From NCBI GenBank assembly GCA_947044405.1, contig CAMRHE010000324.1, positions 1,178,001-1,242,000 of the forward strand: 64,000 nucleotides of DNA. Reading direction: 5' to 3'. Positions 47,351 to 58,620 of the stretch are shown piece by piece. Below the pieces are notes generated by a model. That model made no database searches. It saw only the letters and a list, made by a program, of their open reading frames with translations, and had not been told where the DNA came from. Within the stretch, counting starts at the first letter, position 1; each line of letters begins with the position of its first letter. The translations under genes were made by a program, and so were the position numbers. Source of the stretch: Leptodactylus fallax (taxonomy: Eukaryota; Chordata; Amphibia; Anura; Leptodactylidae).

Positions 47351-47605
47351 TAGGCCAGGGCCCCACGTGGCGTAAACGCGGAAAAAATCATGCCGTTTTA
47401 CAGTCAGAGCATAGTGGATGGGATTCTAGCGAATCCCATACCCACTTTGTGATAAAATCAGATGCATTTTTGGAAATCGCAGCATGTCAAATATACCTAC
47501 AGAAACGCCAGCAATTTCCCCATAGGTATAATTGAAACAAAAAGTACGCAGAGGAAACCTCTACGAACTTTCTGTCTAAAGCGCTGTGGGAAGAACCGCG
47601 ATGCG
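47351..47605 (+). repeat. Hairpin-rich CpG MITE, copy 6
   Basis: It starts TAGGCCAGGGCCCCACGTGG and carries GTGGATGGGATTCTAGC, GGAAATCGCAGCATGTCAAA, ATACCTACAGAAACGCC facing TTTCCCCATAGGTAT, and AAGTACGCAGAGGAAACCTC. It ends in a CGCTGTGGGAAGAACCGCG module. Confidence 0.78.
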
Positions 47606-47944
47606 GTTATATCTATAACTTGTGCACCATATGGATGTCCCTACAGAAAAATTGGAAAGCTTTCTCGCTCAACTAAGTACAAATGACTGGGTATTCAATT
47701 TCTCTCATTAACAACCGGAACAGATTTTTATCTAATTATTTACATAACAAAGAGAAATTTATCACCAAAACATTTTTAAACCAAATACGCAAACAGCTAC
47801 ATCAACCATGATAATTTGTGGCTAACATACCCTATAACCAACTCTAGTAGAACAAAAAAAATGTACATACGAGAAGCGTTTTGACACGCACAAATACTCT
47901 TAAGAATAGGTTGAAGGAGCAATGTTACAAAAAGACCTTAATAA
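47606..47944. other. No gene seen
   Basis: Unassigned sequence. Confidence 0.4.
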
Positions 47945-48190
47945 ATGGTAGAGATGGGAGAACCTCTGAAAATTTTTGTTTCAGGTTCAGGTGGTTCAGT
48001 CCAAACATTCGTTTTGAGTAGAATAAGTAAATATAGTGTATGACAGGTGTCCAAGGACCCTATCTATCCAACTTCTAGCTCTCTAAGGCAAATACAGCCA
48101 AAATTATGTCAAAGTGACAGTGCCATGTATGTCTACGGAAAAACAGATGGTAAGCAGTGGATACAAACTCCTAGTTTAACTATACACTTT
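47945..48190 (+). repeat. Dispersed repeat (GAGATGGGAGAACCTC end), copy 2
   Basis: Matches 24991-25400 in order but lacks the TTAA MITE found at 25100-25213 in copy 1. It shows the unoccupied state of that site. Confidence 0.7.
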
Positions 48191-48599
48191 TATGCATTTT
48201 AACAATTAAATCACTGAAAATGTTACCATTTTTGCGGGGGAAAGTGATTGTCCATGTTTTTTATACACTCTTGGCACTTATATTGTAAAAAGCAATGGTT
48301 TTATTTGAACATTAGCCCATTTTTATCTCTTGTAAGTGCTACAGGCTTGTTAGTTTGGAGAAATGTTTGTGGCTGTTTGCCTAGTTGAAAGGTGATGAAG
48401 AAAAAGTAGCTTTTCAATACAAAAAGCCTTCAAAAATTATCTCTTCATGAGAGTAAATGTGACATCAATATGTCATTGGAATTAAAAGATGCAATGACGT
48501 ATTTTTTATTTTTTGACATGGGGACCTTTTTCAATATAACTTTGTTTTTTTTTTTTTTTATGCCAACACTGTGGCACCAATAGTGTGGTATAATAATAA

Positions 48600-48890
48600 T
48601 ATAATTTGAAGGACCAGGTCACAGGACATGTCTGGCTGAGTGGCAGCAGTCATAGCTGCGGCAACTTGACTGGCAGGCAGGATATTATGGATTAATATGA
48701 TGGACAAGGCTGCAGGACATGTCTGGCTGAGTGGTGCTTATGGTACGCATGGAACACGTCAGCATGGAATAACATGATGGACCAGGCCACAGGACATGTC
48801 TGGCTGAGTGGTGGCAGTGACAGTATGGCAAGGAATAATGTGATGGACTTGGCCGCAAGAGATAATGTCTGGCTATTTAGGACTAGGAGG
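48600..48890 (+). repeat. Degenerate tandem repeat (ACAGGACATGTCTGGCTGAG)
   Basis: Three clear units and one decayed unit of about 70-100 bp share GATGGACNAGGCCACAGGAC and ATGTCTGGCTGAGTGG. They lie at about 48610, 48700, 48775 and 48843. No coding content. Confidence 0.75.
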
Positions 48891-48954
48891 CAGCATCAGC
48901 AGTACAGTAAATGGAACATGATACAGGGAGACTGTAAGATGGGGAAACAGCCCT

Positions 48955-50070
48955 CATGTTATGAATGTACCTGTTTCTATAAATAAGTTTATTTTTTTTT
49001 ATAAACTAACATTTGTTTGTTTGACCACAAGAGGCCACTGTTACCTCAGAAATGGGAAGGACTGTAATTCTGTAATTCCCTGGAGAAGTGACGTGGAGAC
49101 CCTGTTCTGCAGAGGTGGAACTAGAAGGAGGAACAGAGTGTGTGTGGCAGCCATCTTAGGAGTGTGCTTTGAACTTTTAGAAGAAGGACTGATGTGAAAG
49201 AAGGAAGATTCCTAAGGGATCAGAAATATAGCAAGGTGGTGCTGAAGCAGAGACTGTTCCAGGGTTTGTTCAGACAGCATCCTAAGTTGAAGATTGCTAT
49301 CAAGGACCCGGCTGAGAAGTGGTCCTGTCAGTGAGACTGCATGTTTTCTAGATGAGCCCCGATTCCAACTGTTCCAGACAAAGGCTAAAGGTACCCAACA
49401 GACCCAGATCAGTAAGAGAAGTAATCGTGCACGCACCACATTATATTTTTGGCGCAAATTGCTTGGGACTGAGTAAGGGCCTGTAGTTAGACTAGTTAGG
49501 CATACTCACTTCACAGGCCACACTACTGGTGAATTAGCTACCTATTCGGTAGAAAGGACTCAGAGAATTCTATTGAGTTGTAACTCTCAGAGAGGAGTTT
49601 CTGAGGAAGTCTAGAAGCGACATTTTATACATTGTCACATTTCTTTGGCTTGCAAGCTGACCTACTATTATATTTACTTGGTTGTACTTTGTTTGGCAGG
49701 AATAGGGGGTATGTTGATAAGTTTGCAAGCTTTTGTGTTATACCGCCGGTGCCCCTATCACACTCACTGAATTGTTCCTGTGACTAGGGTGATAAAAAGG
49801 TAACAAGCGGCTGGTTAGTTTCAGCCTGCAGATAGGTAAAAGCTTGGAGTGTATTGGAGGCACACATTGGAGAGCACCGCGCTGTACAACACCAGGGTCT
49901 CAGCTTACTGGCTGAGTTTATGTAAATAGTTAGGAGTGTTCTTTTTGGTAAAGGGGTGTTACTACACTAAGTAAAATCTTGTTTTTACTAAATTGATTTG
50001 GAGTCGCTTCCTTTGTTCGTGACTTCGCTGTATCCTGGGGAGCCCACCCCGGTACACGACTTACAAGACA
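48955..50070 (+). mobile_element. Possible LTR, low confidence
   Basis: The segment begins TGTTATGAATG and ends ACTTACAAGACA, followed by G and TGGTAGC (50072-50078). TGGTAGC matches the first bases of a primer-binding site for vertebrate initiator tRNA-Met. No target duplication or coding region is seen, and only seven bases of the site match. The DNA downstream, before LINE B, is short and unassigned. Confidence 0.3.
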
Positions 50071-50154
50071 GTGGTAGCTCTATTCAAAGGCATCAGTCAG
50101 AGGTGGGTGAAAATCCTAATTCATTTTAATGTAATTTTTTCCATGATACTGGTG

Positions 50155-50169
50155 GACAGTGATCTTTCT
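50155..50169. repeat. Target site duplication of LINE B, left copy
   Basis: GACAGTGATCTTTCT, repeated exactly at 56398-56412. Confidence 0.92.
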
Positions 50170-50187
50170 TTTTTATATAACTGTAAT

Positions 50188-50193
50188 TTTATT
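50188..50193 (-). promoter_or_regulatory. Polyadenylation signal of LINE B
   Basis: AATAAA on the minus strand at the same distance from the 3' end as in copy A. Confidence 0.8.
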
Positions 50194-50411
50194 GAAAAAT
50201 TTTTCATTAACAAGGAATAAAGAAAAAACAAAAAAAACAATAATAATCAAACAAACAGGAAGCATTGAGGTAAATAGAGGCTATTTGCCTCCTCCCCTTT
50301 AAGCAATATGCATTTAAATTAAGCAGTGAACAAGGGAGGGGGGAATGGAGGGGTTAAGAAGACAAGGGTAGGACCAAAGGGAAGGGGGGGAGGGAAGGAG
50401 AGGACTAGAGA

Positions 50412-53400
50412 TCAGAGACCCTGTAATGTACAATACATGTCCCAGGGTGCCCAAATAGCCCCAAAGGCTTCCCGTGAATTATGTAGGCCAGCAGTCAGGT
50501 ATTCAAGACTCCTCACATCCTTCATTCTAGCCACAAGCTCAAGACTAGATGGGGGACTCACCTTCTTCCAGTTTCTAGCTATGAGAGTTTTAGCTGCAGT
50601 ACAAAGATGCAAGAAAAGCCTGGATGACTTATTGCTCAGGTGTCTGGGGGGAAGGTTCAGGAGATAAAGAAGAGGGTCAAGAGGAACCTCTTGCAAAAAG
50701 AGAGCAGTCGTCAGAGTCCTGACCTCCCTCCAAAAACCGAGGATGAGAGGGCACGTCCAAAAGATATGGTGCAGGGTACCCACCGCAGCTCCACAGCGCC
50801 AGCACCATGGGGGAACTAATGGGTTTAAAGTATGAAGGAGAGCCGGAGTATGATACCAATGCATCAACAGCTTATACTGCGTTTCCCTAAACGTAATGCA
50901 CTGAGATGATTTCTGGGCCCGAGACCATACAATCCGCCACTGTTCCTGGGAGATGGGTTTACCCACCGCCTCCTCCCATTTAAGCATATAGCGATGATTA
51001 ACAGGAGAGCCTGTAGTTTGTGAGTTAAGAAGTTGGTAAATAGAGGATATAAAGCCCCTAGTGGACGTGCCTGCACGGCAAATCTTTTCAAAAGCGGTGG
51101 GGAGTGACACCTTAAGAGACCCATGGAGGGAGCGGACAAAGTGAACCACCTGCAAGTAATGGAACCATTCAGTACCTGGCAGGTTTTGATTAGCTGTAAG
51201 ATGAGCAAAGGACCTGAGTTCCAAGGTTCCAGGGTCAACCATATCAGCAATCCGGTAAAGGCCAGCTTCAGACCACACTTTAGTCATGGCAGAAGTCAGG
51301 CTCTCCGGGAGAAGGGGGTTGTATAGTATGGAGACCATAGATGAGCGCGGAGACATCAGGGAGAATCTAGCACAACAGGTAGACCAGATAGATCTAGTAA
51401 ACCGAATGGGGCCCAACAGGTACGAGGCAGGGGGGGGGGGGGGGGAGCTGACCCACAGAAGCGCGTTAGATGCATGGGTGCCAGCCATAGCTTCTCTATC
51501 TGCACCCATCTGGTGTATGCTGGCATAGCCGCCCAGAATGGGATATGGCGTAAGTGGGCCGCCCAGTAATAATGTAACAGATGTGGGACAGCCATACCCC
51601 CAGACCCCCTATCCGCCAGCATAACAGATCTAGGTATTCGGTGTCGTTTTGCTTTCCAGATAAACTGGAAGATAGCTTTCTGTAGGTTCCGTAATTCTCC
51701 CCGAGGTATCGCGACTGGGAGCGTCTCGAAAAAATACAGTAGCTTCGGGAGGAGAGTCATCTTGACCGCAGCAATTCTCCCCAAAGGGAGATAGGCAAGG
51801 GTTGCCATTTGTCCAATAGGGCTCTTAGCTCACAAAACAACCGCGGGTAGTTTGCCGAGTAGAGGGTCGCATAGGAGGTGGATATATGGACTCCCAGGTA
51901 GCGGATAGAGGACTCCCGCCACTGGAAATCGTAATTACTGCGGAGGAGAAGGAGAAGGTCCCGTGGGAAGTTAAGTGGGAGTGCCTCAGTCTTCGCGGGG
52001 TTCACCTTATACCCTGAGAGATCACCATAGGTCTCTAGCGAGCGCAGCAAGTTTGGAAGGGTAGTATGAGGGGAGGTGAGAGTGAGGAGTACATCGTCCG
52101 CAAAGAGAGATATCTTAAATTCCTTATCTTGGACCATGATGCCCTTGATATTAGGGTCTCGCCTAATCTTGGCCGCTAGCGGTTCAATGCAGAGGGCAAA
52201 TATGATGGGTGACAGGGGGCAACCCTGCCTAGTGCCATTTCGAATAGGGAATAAGGGCGAAGATGCATGGGGAAGCTTAATTGATGCTGAGGGTAAGGAG
52301 TAAAGGGCCTGGATAGCTGTGAGAAACGGTCCCGTAAGCCCGAACGCCTTAAGCGTAGTATGCATAAACGACCAATTTATGCGGTCAAAAGCCTTTTCAG
52401 CGTCCAGGCTCAAGAGAAGGGCCGGGGTAGAATAATGATTGGCCACCTCCACCAAATCCACAGTCCTCCTGGTGTTGTCACCACCCTGACGACAGGGGAT
52501 GAATCCCACCTGGTCCTTATGGACAAGCAGAGGGAGCCAAGCATTCAGTCTATTGGCTAAGAGTTTGGTGAAAAGTTTCAGGTCCGTGTTCAGCAAAGCA
52601 ATCGGTCGGTAGTTAGCACAATCCTGAAAGTCCTTACCCGGTTTAGGGACCAATGTGAGTAGTGAAGAGAGCATAGTCGGGGGTATAGGGGAACCTGAAA
52701 GGAAGGAATTGAAGAGGGACAATAGATGAGCAGAGAGTTCACCCTGGAAAACCTTATAATAATTGTAAGTGAACCCATCTGGGCCTGGGGCTTTCCCATT
52801 TGGGAGGTCCCTCAGGACCCCTTCTAGTTCCTCCCTGGTGATGGGGGTATTCAGGGAGGTTAGGGCCTCAGGAGGAAGGCGTGGGAGACAACAATCCTTT
52901 AAATAGTCTTCCAGTAGTGTTGAGTCATCCCCAGGGAGTAGTGCTCGTGGGGGGGGGTAAGTCATACAGCTTAGAGTAGTAAGAGTGGAACGCCAGCGCC
53001 ACAGCATCAGGGTGATGTTGAAGAGTACCCGTGGGGTCACGGACAGAGTGTGGTGTGGAAGAGGCCCGATGATCCCTGAGGGTTCCTGCCAGGAGGGTAT
53101 GAGATTTATTACCTCGTTCAAAAAACCGCTGACGGGTATAAAGGAGAAGTCGTTCCACATGGCGGGTCTCCAAATCACGGAGGTCCGCCCGGGCCAGGAC
53201 CAAACGGCGAAGAACCCCCCAGGGATGGATGCGCTGCCAAAGTCGTCGTAAGGGACCGAATACGGGCTTGGAGGAGCTGTTCCTGGGCCTGTCTGTCCCT
53301 TTTAAGCCTAGAAGCCAATGCGATACAGCATCCTCTCATGACCGCCTTATGGGCTTCCCAGAGAATGGCAAGAGAGTCTACCGAGCCTAAGTTGTCCCTA

Positions 53401-54320
53401 AAATAATCTATCAAGTGTGTGCGCAGGGTCTCGAGGGAGGTCGGCGAATTGAGCAGTGTTTCGTTAAGACGCCAATGACATTGGCGAGTAGGCACTGGAA
53501 TCGTAGATAAGGTAACCACGACTGGGGCATGATCAGACCAGGTGAGAGGGCCAATGTTCGTGTCCCTAAGCAAACGAAGAGCGGGAGCATTTCCAAAGAA
53601 GTAGTCAATGCGGGTGTGAGTGTTATGAGGGTGAGAAAAGAAGGTGTAGGAGCGCGCCGTAGGATTGTCCACTCGCCAAAGGTCATACAAAGAGTGGGCG
53701 CGGATCAGCCTGCGGAACTCCCTTGCAAGTTGGGCCAACCTATGGGGGGTTGGGCCCTGGGGTAACGCCAGACGATCCGCCCGTTCAGAGAAGACCATGT
53801 TAAAGTCTCCCCCCACCAGCCAAGCTGATGGTGGGAGAGCACGCAGACGGGAGAATACCCGGCGCAAGAACGGGATCTGTGCTGAATTGGGGGCATAGAC
53901 ATTGCATAAAACAATCGGGGCACCATAAAGGAGCCCCTCCAAGATAACAAACCGGCCACCTGGGTCTATGTGGGAAGTCGTCACTGTAATTGGGCAGGAT
54001 CGAGAAAGAAGGATAGCCACCCCAGCTCTGCGTCGATTGTGGAAGGCTGAAAAAGCTACGGGAAAATAATGCTTAGCGAAGGCAAAAGTACCAGCGCGGT
54101 CAAAATGAGTCTCCTGAAGAAACGCCACATCCGCTCGTAAGGAGCGGAGTTCTCTAAGGACATGGCGCCTTTTAATGTTGGAACCCAGGCCCTTGACATT
54201 AATTGTCACGCACCTAACCATTGGGACCCAGGATTGGAGGACAGTGGCGGATTGCAATAAGCTCACCCATCTCACATGACGCTGGCAAGTTTCCCTCGGA
54301 GAGGCAAAAGGGCAATCCAC
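50412..54320 (-). pseudogene. LINE B ORF2 (endonuclease-reverse transcriptase), frameshifted
   Basis: The endonuclease (54250-53400) is open and keeps QETHF, GGDFN, RIDYFF and SDHAPV. The frame breaks at a 6-C run (53215-53220; 5 in copy A), then at a 9-G run near 52949-52957 (7 in copy A; 8 restores the frame). The reverse transcriptase (52860-51900) is open, with NGKAPGPDGF, LSLDAEKAFDRINW, RNGTRQGCPLSP and SLFADDVLL. Two more indels follow: an A-run one base shorter than in copy A near 51783, and a missing G near 51469. The C-terminal CWRCGAAVGTLHHIFWTCP motif and the end are open. Catalytic residues are all present in DNA. Confidence 0.93.
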
Positions 54321-54797
54321 AAACAGGAACCCAAAGTCGAGGCAGGGTCTCTAGATCAGGGAGGGGGGGGGGAAAGAGAGGGAGGGAGGGAGGCAAAAGA
54401 CATCATAAATGACAAAGTAAAAATAAAAACAGTTAAACAATACTTTGTGGGCGAGGCTAAGTCACTCGCCTGGGGACCAATGAGGGCAGCCAGAGGTCCA
54501 ATCAGGATCAATGGCCGCACAGTCCAAGTATCCCCTTAGGGGGGAGAGCGTGGACAGGAGGTCGGAGGGGAGGCGGTGGATCCCCAACCACCAGTAAAAA
54601 GAAGGAAGGAAGGGGAGTCACCGGGACCCCACCCCGCCCCACTCCGCTAAAACAATCCAATAATAAGCATAATAGATGAGACCCGTAGACCTAAAAAAGA
54701 AAAAAAGAGAAGCAAACATAACATTAAGGCATGCAGATTCCAAAGCACCACCGAGAAAAGGGAGAACGTCTCAAGGGGGGGGCAGCCTCCTCAGGGA

Positions 54798-56296
54798 TCA
54801 GTCTCCAACCGGGGCCTCCGAGTGGTCACCACCGCGGAGGATGCATGACGTCGTCTGGGCTCCAATCGTTGCCAAACCGGTGGTGGGGGAGGGGGGTGGA
54901 GAGAATAGCTCCCAGTCTGTTAAATCCGGCAGGGGAACATCCAATAGGTCACAGAAGAGAGGCAAATCCGCAAAGGAGCGAAGCGTAGCGGAGCGACCAT
55001 CCCTACGAGCAATGAGAGCAAACGGAAATCCCCACCGGTAAGGAATTTGGTGCTCCTGAAGAATCTGGAGGAGGGGTCGGAGATGGCGGCGTTTCTGGAG
55101 GGTGATTAGCGACAGATCCTGATAGAATTGTAGTGGAGCTCCCTGAAACTCGAAGTCTTTGAGTTTGCGCACTTTGCTCATTATAGCCTCTTTAAGGGTG
55201 AAGTCGTGGAGGCAGCAGATGACATCACGGGGTGTGGCGGAAGATCCTCTGGGTCGAAGGGCTCGATGTGCCCTATCAAACTTAATTTTGTGGGACGGGG
55301 GCTCCTGCAGTATAGTGTTGAAGACAGCCTCCAGCAGAACAGGCAGATCCTCAGATTGGTCAGCCTCTGGGAGTCCCTTGATGCGTATATTGTTGCGCCG
55401 GCCCCTGTTGTCAAGATCCTCCAAGTGGCGTTGCATGTCCCGTATAGCTGAACCCTGTTCAGTGGTAGTATCATGCAGTGAGGCAACATAGTCCCTGGTA
55501 GTGTCATGGTCATTCTCCAGCGTGTCCATTCGGTTAGCAATGGAGTGTAAATCAGTGTGGAGGGTAGCAATTTCAGATCGGAAGGATGCTGTGATTTCCG
55601 CAACCATACTTTTAAGGTCTTGTTTAGTAGTGAGTTGAGGAAGAAGGTCCGCCATGGATGATGGTGCTGAAGATGGGCCTGGAATGCAGCTCTGGGGGTA
55701 CAGGACTGGAGGGGGGGAGCCATAACCCTTGGGAGTGTGGGGCGGAGGAGCCCCTACGCCAGCGCCTTCCACCGCGCCATCCCCCCTGAGCTATGGAGGG
55801 GAGGGGCGATGGGGGAAGATAGTAGATGGGGGGCCACAGAGACCAGCTCTGTGGCCACAGGCTGCAACTCATCAGCGGTGTAGGAGGGAGCAGAGCGACT
55901 GACCTCAGAACTCCTTGAGAAGCTGGAAACATCCGGGGTCCTCTCATGCCGCTCTGCCAGGAGTGCTGGTGAAGCAGAATGTAGTTGCTGGGACATCCCA
56001 GGGTGAGGAGACTGTGGGAGTACTCGTGCTGGGGAAACTCTGGGTTGCCCAGGCGCCGACAGGGATCTCTGTTGAAGCGGCGCTCCGCTGGCTGACAGGG
56101 GGAGCGCGGGAGGAGAGAAGCTGCGCTGCGACCCCTGTGCCTGGAGAGCGGAGGAAATCCAAGATGGCCGCCCCGCAGCAGCCTGGCCCAGTAGAGAAGG
56201 CCGCTGGGCCAGAAAGGCGTCCAGGGTGGCCACCCCAGACCTCTCCACGGGCGCTGGGGTGCCCGGGGCCACCTTCCTCGGTAAGCGCTTGCCCAT
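54798..56296 (-). pseudogene. LINE B ORF1, one net frameshift
   Basis: Same protein as copy A ORF1: a Pro/Ser-rich N-terminus, coiled coil, RNNIRIKGLPE RRM motif and C-terminal domain. The start at 56296 reads MGKRLPRK. Two nearby compensating indels change about a dozen residues after VAP. An indel at a C/T run near 55782 (one base shorter than copy A) then shifts the frame, so the protein is split into 180 and 324 residues. Confidence 0.9.
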
Positions 56297-56397
56297 ACTG
56301 CGCCTGCTGAGGGGTCCACGGGTCTCAGTAGCGAGCGGAGGAGCGGAGAAGGACCTGCGCGCGTGCTACTCCATGCGCGTCCAGGCCACGCCCCCCC

Positions 56398-56412
56398 GAC
56401 AGTGATCTTTCT
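56398..56412. repeat. Target site duplication of LINE B, right copy
   Basis: Exact second copy of the 15-bp sequence at 50155-50169. Confidence 0.92.
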
Positions 56413-57529
56413 AGGTGTTACACCACCACCGGCAGCACTGCACACCCTTTCAGCTATTATGCTTGAGGTTGGACAAGATAGAACTCCCATGGCAAACTGG
56501 GCCAGCAGCTTCCACTGCTGTAACCTTTTGGCCCAGAATTCAATGGGGTCACTGTTATAGACCTAGTATAAAGAAGCACTCTAAATACAACTGTACCTGC
56601 TGGTGCAGCCAGTGGGTTTCAGTTGCCTGTTGTTTTGAAACATTTGTGTTTCATCATGTTCCAGATATTGTACTGGCTTCTGATGCTGCTGTTTTTCCTC
56701 CTGCTACTTGTAGCTGTGGTACTGGAAGAGGAGGTGGGGCTCTGACTGAGTGAGGTGGACTGGGAATGAGTAGAGGCCACCTGGGTACACAAGCTACTGA
56801 TACTTGCAGTGCTCTCCCTAGAAGCTGGCTGCAGCAGACTGGGTTTCCAGCCTATCCTGCTTCCCTTTGAGAGGCAGGGAAGAATTCCCCAAATTTGGCT
56901 TTGCTACCCTTGCTGCTGGCCACATGGTAACTTCTGTTTTGCTTCTTTTTTATATTGGGTTCATTATCATTGTTTTGATTACTCATTTTTTTGTATTGAT
57001 GGATTATTTATATTGGACTTTGGGTGCTTTTCTATTATTGTTCACTGGTATTTGATTCTTTGTGGTTATCCCAGGCGTTTTGGTATATGATATACCATAG
57101 CAGTATATAGATCATTATTATTATATGGGGGTCTTTGGTTTTCTAATGTTTTGTTTTATTAAGGTGTTTTTATTCATTTTTTGTGTCTCTTTTTCAAACA
57201 AACTTTATATTTACATTAAATTTACTTGGCATGCGTCTTGGTGTGCTGTGTGTTTTTTGGAGTTTTGCTGTATTACATATCTTGATGCACCTTATAAGTC
57301 CATTATTATTATGGTACACGTCTGTATCTATAGGTTAACACTGTGTAAGCAGCAGAGCAAACACAGCCTGCTATGCTTGCAAGTGTGCGCATAGACCTTG
57401 AAGCCTGCCATGGTTGGTGTTCTTGGCCAGTGTGGTCATTATCATCAACATCTTGAAAGAAATAAGAATCTGCCTCCTCCCCTGGCTATTTCACTGCTCC
57501 ACTGCACTAAGTGGAACTGGCCAGGTGCA
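56413..57529. other. No intact gene; probable eroded hAT interior
   Basis: No supported coding region. Because a minus-strand hAT transposase gene lies just to the right, this may be its decayed downstream part, but I find no transposase core motifs. Confidence 0.35.
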
Positions 57530-57826
57530 AGTTATGCTGCAGAACCACTGGATGACTGAGTGCATATTGCTGTTTCCTTGACAGATATTCCCTTATGGAT
57601 GACTGATGTTGGCATGGAAGCGGAGGAGGAGAAGGAGGAACAGTTGCTAATAATGATAACGATGACCATGTGCTAGGTGTGGATGTGGACTGCTTACAAG
57701 AAAGATCACAGGCAGGGGCGTAACTACCGGGGTAGCAGTGGTAGCGACTGCCACAGGGCCCGGAACATTACGGGGCCTGGAGCCCTGTGGCAGTCGCTAC
57801 CGCGAACCCCACAATCACTGCTATCA

Positions 57827-57862
57827 TTATACTCCGGGGTCTTTTGAGACCCCGGAGTATAA
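57827..57862. repeat. Hairpin 1 of hAT-2 (CCGGGG stem form)
   Basis: TTATACTCCGGGGTC pairs perfectly with GACCCCGGAGTATAA over the loop TTTTGA. Same stem family as 58121 and 62612, but with a C-G pair where the others have T-A. Confidence 0.95.
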
Positions 57863-57904
57863 CGATCGGGGGCCCAGGGGAGGTGAGCGAACATAAAAAA
57901 CACT

Positions 57905-57915
57905 GTAACTCACCT
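57905..57915 (-). promoter_or_regulatory. 5' splice-site-like motif in hAT-2
   Basis: GTAACTCACCT is AG|GTGAGTTAC on the minus strand. A second donor-like motif, AG|GTAAGTTGC, lies on the plus strand at 58070-58080, on the other side of the CpG block. Confidence 0.4.
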
Positions 57916-58120
57916 ATCCGCCGCTCCACAGGCTTCGGGCCTGTTTGGTGACGTCCCAGACGTCAGCCGACGTCATTATGCGTCGCGACGCCAGCCTGGA
58001 TCGCGCGAGATCCGGTCCGACATTGAAGATGGCCTTAGTAGCGCACGGGAGTGCACCGGAGCAAGGAAGAGGTAAGTTGCAGTGTTTTCTATGTTTCTCT
58101 CCTCCCCTGGGTCTCTGATC

Positions 58121-58158
58121 ATTATACTCTGGGGTCTGAAAAGACCCCAGAGTATAAT
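58121..58158. repeat. Hairpin 2 of hAT-2
   Basis: ATTATACTCTGGGGTC pairs perfectly with GACCCCAGAGTATAAT over the loop TGAAAA. Confidence 0.95.
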
Positions 58159-58163
58159 AATCG

Positions 58164-58620
58164 TTCATGGGTGGTCCACTATGGGGCATAATACTGTGTG
58201 CAGGGGCCACTATGGGGCAAACTACTGTGTGCAGGGGCCACTATGGGGCAAACTACTGTGTGCAGGGGCCACTATGGGGCAAACTACTGTGTGCAGGGGC
58301 TACTATGGGGCAAACTACTGTGTGCAGGGGCCACTATGGGGCAAACTACTGTGTGCAGGGGCCACTATGGGGCAAACTACTGTGTGCAGGGGCTACTATG
58401 GGGCAAACTACTGTGTGCAGGGGCCACTATGGGGCAAACTACTGTGTGTCGGGACCATTATGGGGCAAACTACTGTGTGCTGGGGCCACTATGGGGCAAA
58501 CTACTGTGTGCAGGGGCCACTATGGGGCATAATATTGTGTGCAGGGGCCACTATGCTGCATAATACCGTGTCCAGGGGCCACTATGGGGCATAATACCTT
58601 GTGCAGGGGCCACTATGGGG
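58164..58620 (+). repeat. 31-bp minisatellite (GGGCCACTATGGGGCAAACT)
   Basis: About 15 units, the central ones nearly identical. Reverse-complemented, a unit reads CACAGTAGTTTGCCCCATAG then TGGCCCCTG, and edge units have CACAGTATTATGCCCCATAG, so it is the same repeat as at 39800 and 62208. A unit length not divisible by three and the lack of stops give long open frames in all three plus frames. Confidence 0.95.

Larger units (their letters stand above)
50170..56397 (-). mobile_element. Full-length L1-type LINE, copy B
   Basis: A second 6.2-kb copy on the same strand as copy A. Its own 15-bp target duplication, GACAGTGATCTTTCT (50155-50169 and 56398-56412), shows an independent insertion, not a segmental duplication. 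It has the same 5' G-run start, 5' UTR, spacer and 3' end as copy A. Differences from copy A are scattered point changes plus indels, mostly at homopolymers. Both ORFs are frameshifted. It is inserted between a possible LTR and a decayed hAT transposase region. Confidence 0.95.

Noticed and set aside
49212..49457. Minus-strand frame rich in leucine
   Set aside because: No recognisable domain; it lies in the possible LTR and is overlapped by an antisense frame.
17880..56397. LINE A and B as a segmental duplication
   Set aside because: The flanks differ and each copy has its own target duplication, so they are separate retrotransposition events.
58082..58594. Long open frames in all three plus frames
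   Set aside because: They follow the 31-bp GGGCCACTATGGGGCA array. A stop-free unit of a length not divisible by three opens every frame. Not a protein gene.
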